From the NCBI GenBank assembly GCA_038087015.1, contig JASBNA010000002.1:620001-684000 (forward strand): a stretch of DNA of 64,000 nucleotides, written 5' to 3'. Below, in pieces: positions 61,256 to 64,000 of the stretch. The translations under genes and the position numbers were made by a program. Source of the stretch: Cerrena zonata (Eukaryota > Basidiomycota > Agaricomycetes > Polyporales > Cerrenaceae). The notes under the pieces were generated by a model that did not search any database, was not told the DNA's origin, and worked only from the letters and a program-made list of their open reading frames with translations. Within the stretch, counting starts at the first letter, position 1. Each line of letters opens with the position of its first letter.

Positions 61256-61756
61256 TGTTGCAAAAGATTGCCCAATGAACGGATTCCGTGGTTGAGTTGC
61301 TTCGAAGTTGAAAGAGAAGATGCTCTCTGAGGATCCGGATGTTGATCCGCCTGACTACACACTCCTGGATAAATGCTACTGGGTAAAAAAACGTCAGGAT
61401 CCTGCTTACCAATGGCGATTGTGCAAATCGGACAAACTATGCGACCGTCTTGTAGTTGAGCATAAAATTAAATGGAAAGCAAGTGGCACTTGCCTTCTTT
61501 GGAAATCCAGACATAGGGTTCCACGAGTTCGAAGTAGTCAAACGGATGAGATTTGTGATGGTAGGAGGACTACAAACCAATCAAAATTGAATATGGAATA
61601 TCAGTCGTACTCTGATAAGATTTGAATTCAGGTATTACATAATTCCATCGTCATGTGATGGCTGTGCAAGATCACGATCGATCTCTCTGATCGGTTCAGC
61701 TTGATATCGTACGCCAAAGATATTTGTGCTCGATACTCACTACTCTCCAAATCAAC
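61256..61756. other. Divergent intergenic region
   Basis: About 500 bp between two divergent starts. A plus-strand frame with ATG at 61320 runs ~100 codons (MLSEDPDVDPPDYTLLDKCY) to a stop at 61,623-61,625. It is fairly protein-like and could be a small gene or a relic, but no domain is evident. Confidence 0.4.
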
Positions 61757-64000
61757 ATGTCTCTTCCTCTGCAAACTAAGATGAACGTACCCCTCAGTCA
61801 AGGTGCTACCTCTAAGGGTCGCGTACCCCAATCTCAACAACAAACAAGGCTTTGGCTTGAAGCGTTCATGATTCGTGAGGCTGTGCTTGTTGCGCCTGAG
61901 AATATGGAAGAAAAGGAAGCAATGTATTACTTCAACGGAATCTATAAACAGATCGTGAGTATTCAGACTCTCAGAAAACAAATCATATAGATGCTAGAGA
62001 CCATCCTTAGAAAGAGCTCTGGACTGAAGTGCGCGATTCAACTTCCGGTGGCGTGCCATACATACTTTCTAGTTTTGCACGCCTCCGTGTACCTGAGGAT
62101 GGATCATCCGGCTGCTGGAAGAAGGAAGACTTCCTCCGGATGTTCTATTGGGATAAGAGATACAGCGTATTCTATGATCACCAGCGTACGCTCACCGATG
62201 ACCTGGAATGGCCCGGTACATCAGATGTACATCCATTTTGGTGCACACTTGGTACGTTCTCTATGTCTCCTGGCATCCGATTATGCAACTGAGACGGAGT
62301 TTAGTTGAGCACATTAATGCTGCCCGAGCAGTTCACAAGAAGCCGCCCTTGATGTTGTGTCTAACATCCCCTGTATTCAAGACTCACCCTCGTTTCTCCG
62401 AGTTCTCCAATATGCTCCAAGAGGAGTATCAGCCATTTACAGTGGCTACCACTAGCAGTAAGTACAGTTTCTATTACTATATCTATGCATTCTAACATGG
62501 CGAACATTAGGAGAGAAACGCCCCAGAACATCCACCGATACGGAATCCGAAGCAGGGCTGTCAGTCAGAGCCGAAAGAAAGGCTGGTTCATCCGGATCAG
62601 CTGAAGCGAGTGTCCATGGACAGCGTTCCGAGGCCACGGTCACTTCCAAGCCCAAGTCAAAACGACTACGTCAGGAATTACAAGATCAGGATGTGGAGAT
62701 GACGAATGAAACAACTCCTGCAATGCGGAAGGAAAGCGATAGGAAAGGGAAAGGTCGTGCGGTGGAACCAGTAGTTACGGAAGTGGTATCAGACATTCCG
62801 GATGAACCAGAGGTTGAGGAAGATATCGATGGTGTGTTTCTCGTCAACGGAAACCTATCATAATATTGATAGTTTATAGATCTAGCTCATTTGAACCAAT
62901 TTGTCAACCAGAATGTGATGTTCAAGGCTGCGCTTAGAGAGCAGCTCTCGGTAAGGCATTACTTCATCAAATAGTTTTCCGGTTACAAAGCTTGACTGAA
63001 ATCTATCTCTAGCCAATACCATGCGAGTCTTGCGCTCAATCCAAGCGTGACTGCTTTGTTGCCCTGGAACATTTCCATGGTTGTTGGAGATGCAAGATTA
63101 ACTCGAACGGCTGTTCTCTTGTTCCAAGAAAGAACCGAACCAAGGGAGGCGAACCAGCTAACATGAAGGGACCTGCAACCTGGCCATGGTTCATCACACT
63201 GGTGTACCATGTGTTGAACGTCCTCGCATTGGATTCTGATGTTGGCCCTCAGGATCTTCCACCGGATTATAGCGGTGTAAAATTCCCTTCTTTCCCACAA
63301 AGCAAGCTGAAGGGTGTTATGCTCCGTCTCAACTCGAAGGAAATAAGTGTTAAGGGTACGGAAAAGAAGAACCTCAAGGCGGACCACAACTACGCCCTTC
63401 CATTTCATCGGTATTCAGATATCGACATTAGGAGAGACAACGCGGATAAATGGCCTATCGTCCCAAGCGATGCTGAGGCTCGCTTCAACAGGATCATCAA
63501 GAGAGCCGCAAGTGGTCAATTGACACGGCCTTGGTCTAGTGAAGAGAGTCCGAAAGAGGATCTCACAGTACGGGGACGCTCGCGATCCAGAGCATCTAGC
63601 CAACCACCGCAACCCACATTACGACCACAAACACGAGCATCTTCTCGGCCACGGATAACCACAGATGCCACATTACAAGGTGGTGTTATCAACACATCCG
63701 AGCTACCCCCTCCAGCAAAGCCTCAACCGAGAGGACGAACTCCATCAAGAGCCCAATCGAAAGGACGAGCTCCTTCAAGAGCCCCATCGAAAGGACGAGC
63801 TCATTCAAGAGCCCCATCGAAAGGAGCCTCAAAGCCTCGTGCTTCTAGGGCAAAATCCATCAAGAAGCCAAGGGAAGAGGAAGATGAGGTGTCATTGGAC
63901 TCCAGTGCGCAGCTAAGGCGATCATACGTTGGAAAACGTCCGCCCCGTATGATGAAGCGTGTTCCGGACAGAACCGATGATGAAGAAGGTAAGTTATATA
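61757..64000 (+). CDS. Basic nuclear-type protein with paired Cys motifs, runs off window
   Basis: ATG at 61757 (MSLPLQTKMNVPLSQG). It is spliced over several introns, still open at the right edge, so partial. The N-terminal part is globular (QTRLWLEAFMIREAVLVAPE, KELWTEVRDSTSGGVPYILS, VEHINAARAVHKKPPLML). A disordered charged region and a short exon HLNQFVNQNVMFKAAL follow. CESCAQSKRDC and, after a gap, CWRCKINSNGC give a C-x2-C-x6-C pair resembling split Zn2Cys6-like motifs common in Agaricomycete proteins. The tail is Arg/Ser-rich with repeats (GRAPSRAPSKGRAHSRAPSK) at 63,720-63,830, suggesting a nuclear, nucleic-acid-binding protein. No firm family. Confidence 0.7.

Overview
The window is nuclear DNA of a filamentous basidiomycete, most likely a wood- or litter-decaying Agaricomycete. 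Nearly every gene is broken by many short GT-AG introns of about 50-60 nt. It encodes a secreted class II (lignin-degrading type) haem peroxidase, and it carries a KDZ-family DNA transposon of the kind known from Agaricomycetes. The species cannot be named from the sequence alone.

Layout. 1-9,000: biotin synthase (minus), a small basic protein, a BTG/Tob-domain protein (minus) and long stretches without genes. 8,998-25,199: an acyl-CoA thioesterase gene (minus) split by one 14.7-kb transposon at 9,866-24,599. The transposon has long terminal inverted repeats (1.54 and 2.05 kb). Each consists of a unique outer part plus a large array of ~73-bp hairpin-forming units. Inside are a KDZ transposase with an intact-looking D-D-E set, a gene with an RNase H1 N-terminal (hybrid-binding-like) C-terminus, and a divergent gene with a homeodomain-like helix. 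25,451-26,560: XPA/Rad14 repair protein. 28,339-29,976: a secreted peroxidase with both a Mn2+ site and an exposed-Trp position, so a versatile-peroxidase candidate. 30,320-32,174: an HxxxD acyltransferase. 33,563-34,833: a probable pseudogene. 35,067-36,005: Mpv17/PMP22 protein.

36,348-58,575 is a dense housekeeping block: UTP4, TIM10, a ZNF706-like zinc finger protein, threonine aldolase, URB2, a small uncharacterised protein, an RWD-RBR E3 ligase, a multi-KH RNA-binding protein, V-ATPase subunit C and a small conserved protein. Several neighbours are divergent pairs with intergenic gaps of about 230-500 bp. From 58,576 to the right end the sequence is more lineage-specific: a 169-bp tandem repeat, a protein with about eleven 18-residue Ser/Pro repeats, and a gene with paired Cys motifs running off the window.

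The most interesting object is the transposon. It sits in a coding exon with a 6-bp ACTAGT duplication. Its arrays are nearly identical at the outer ends but differ by about seven units in total, and its two accessory genes may form a nucleic-acid-handling module with the transposase.
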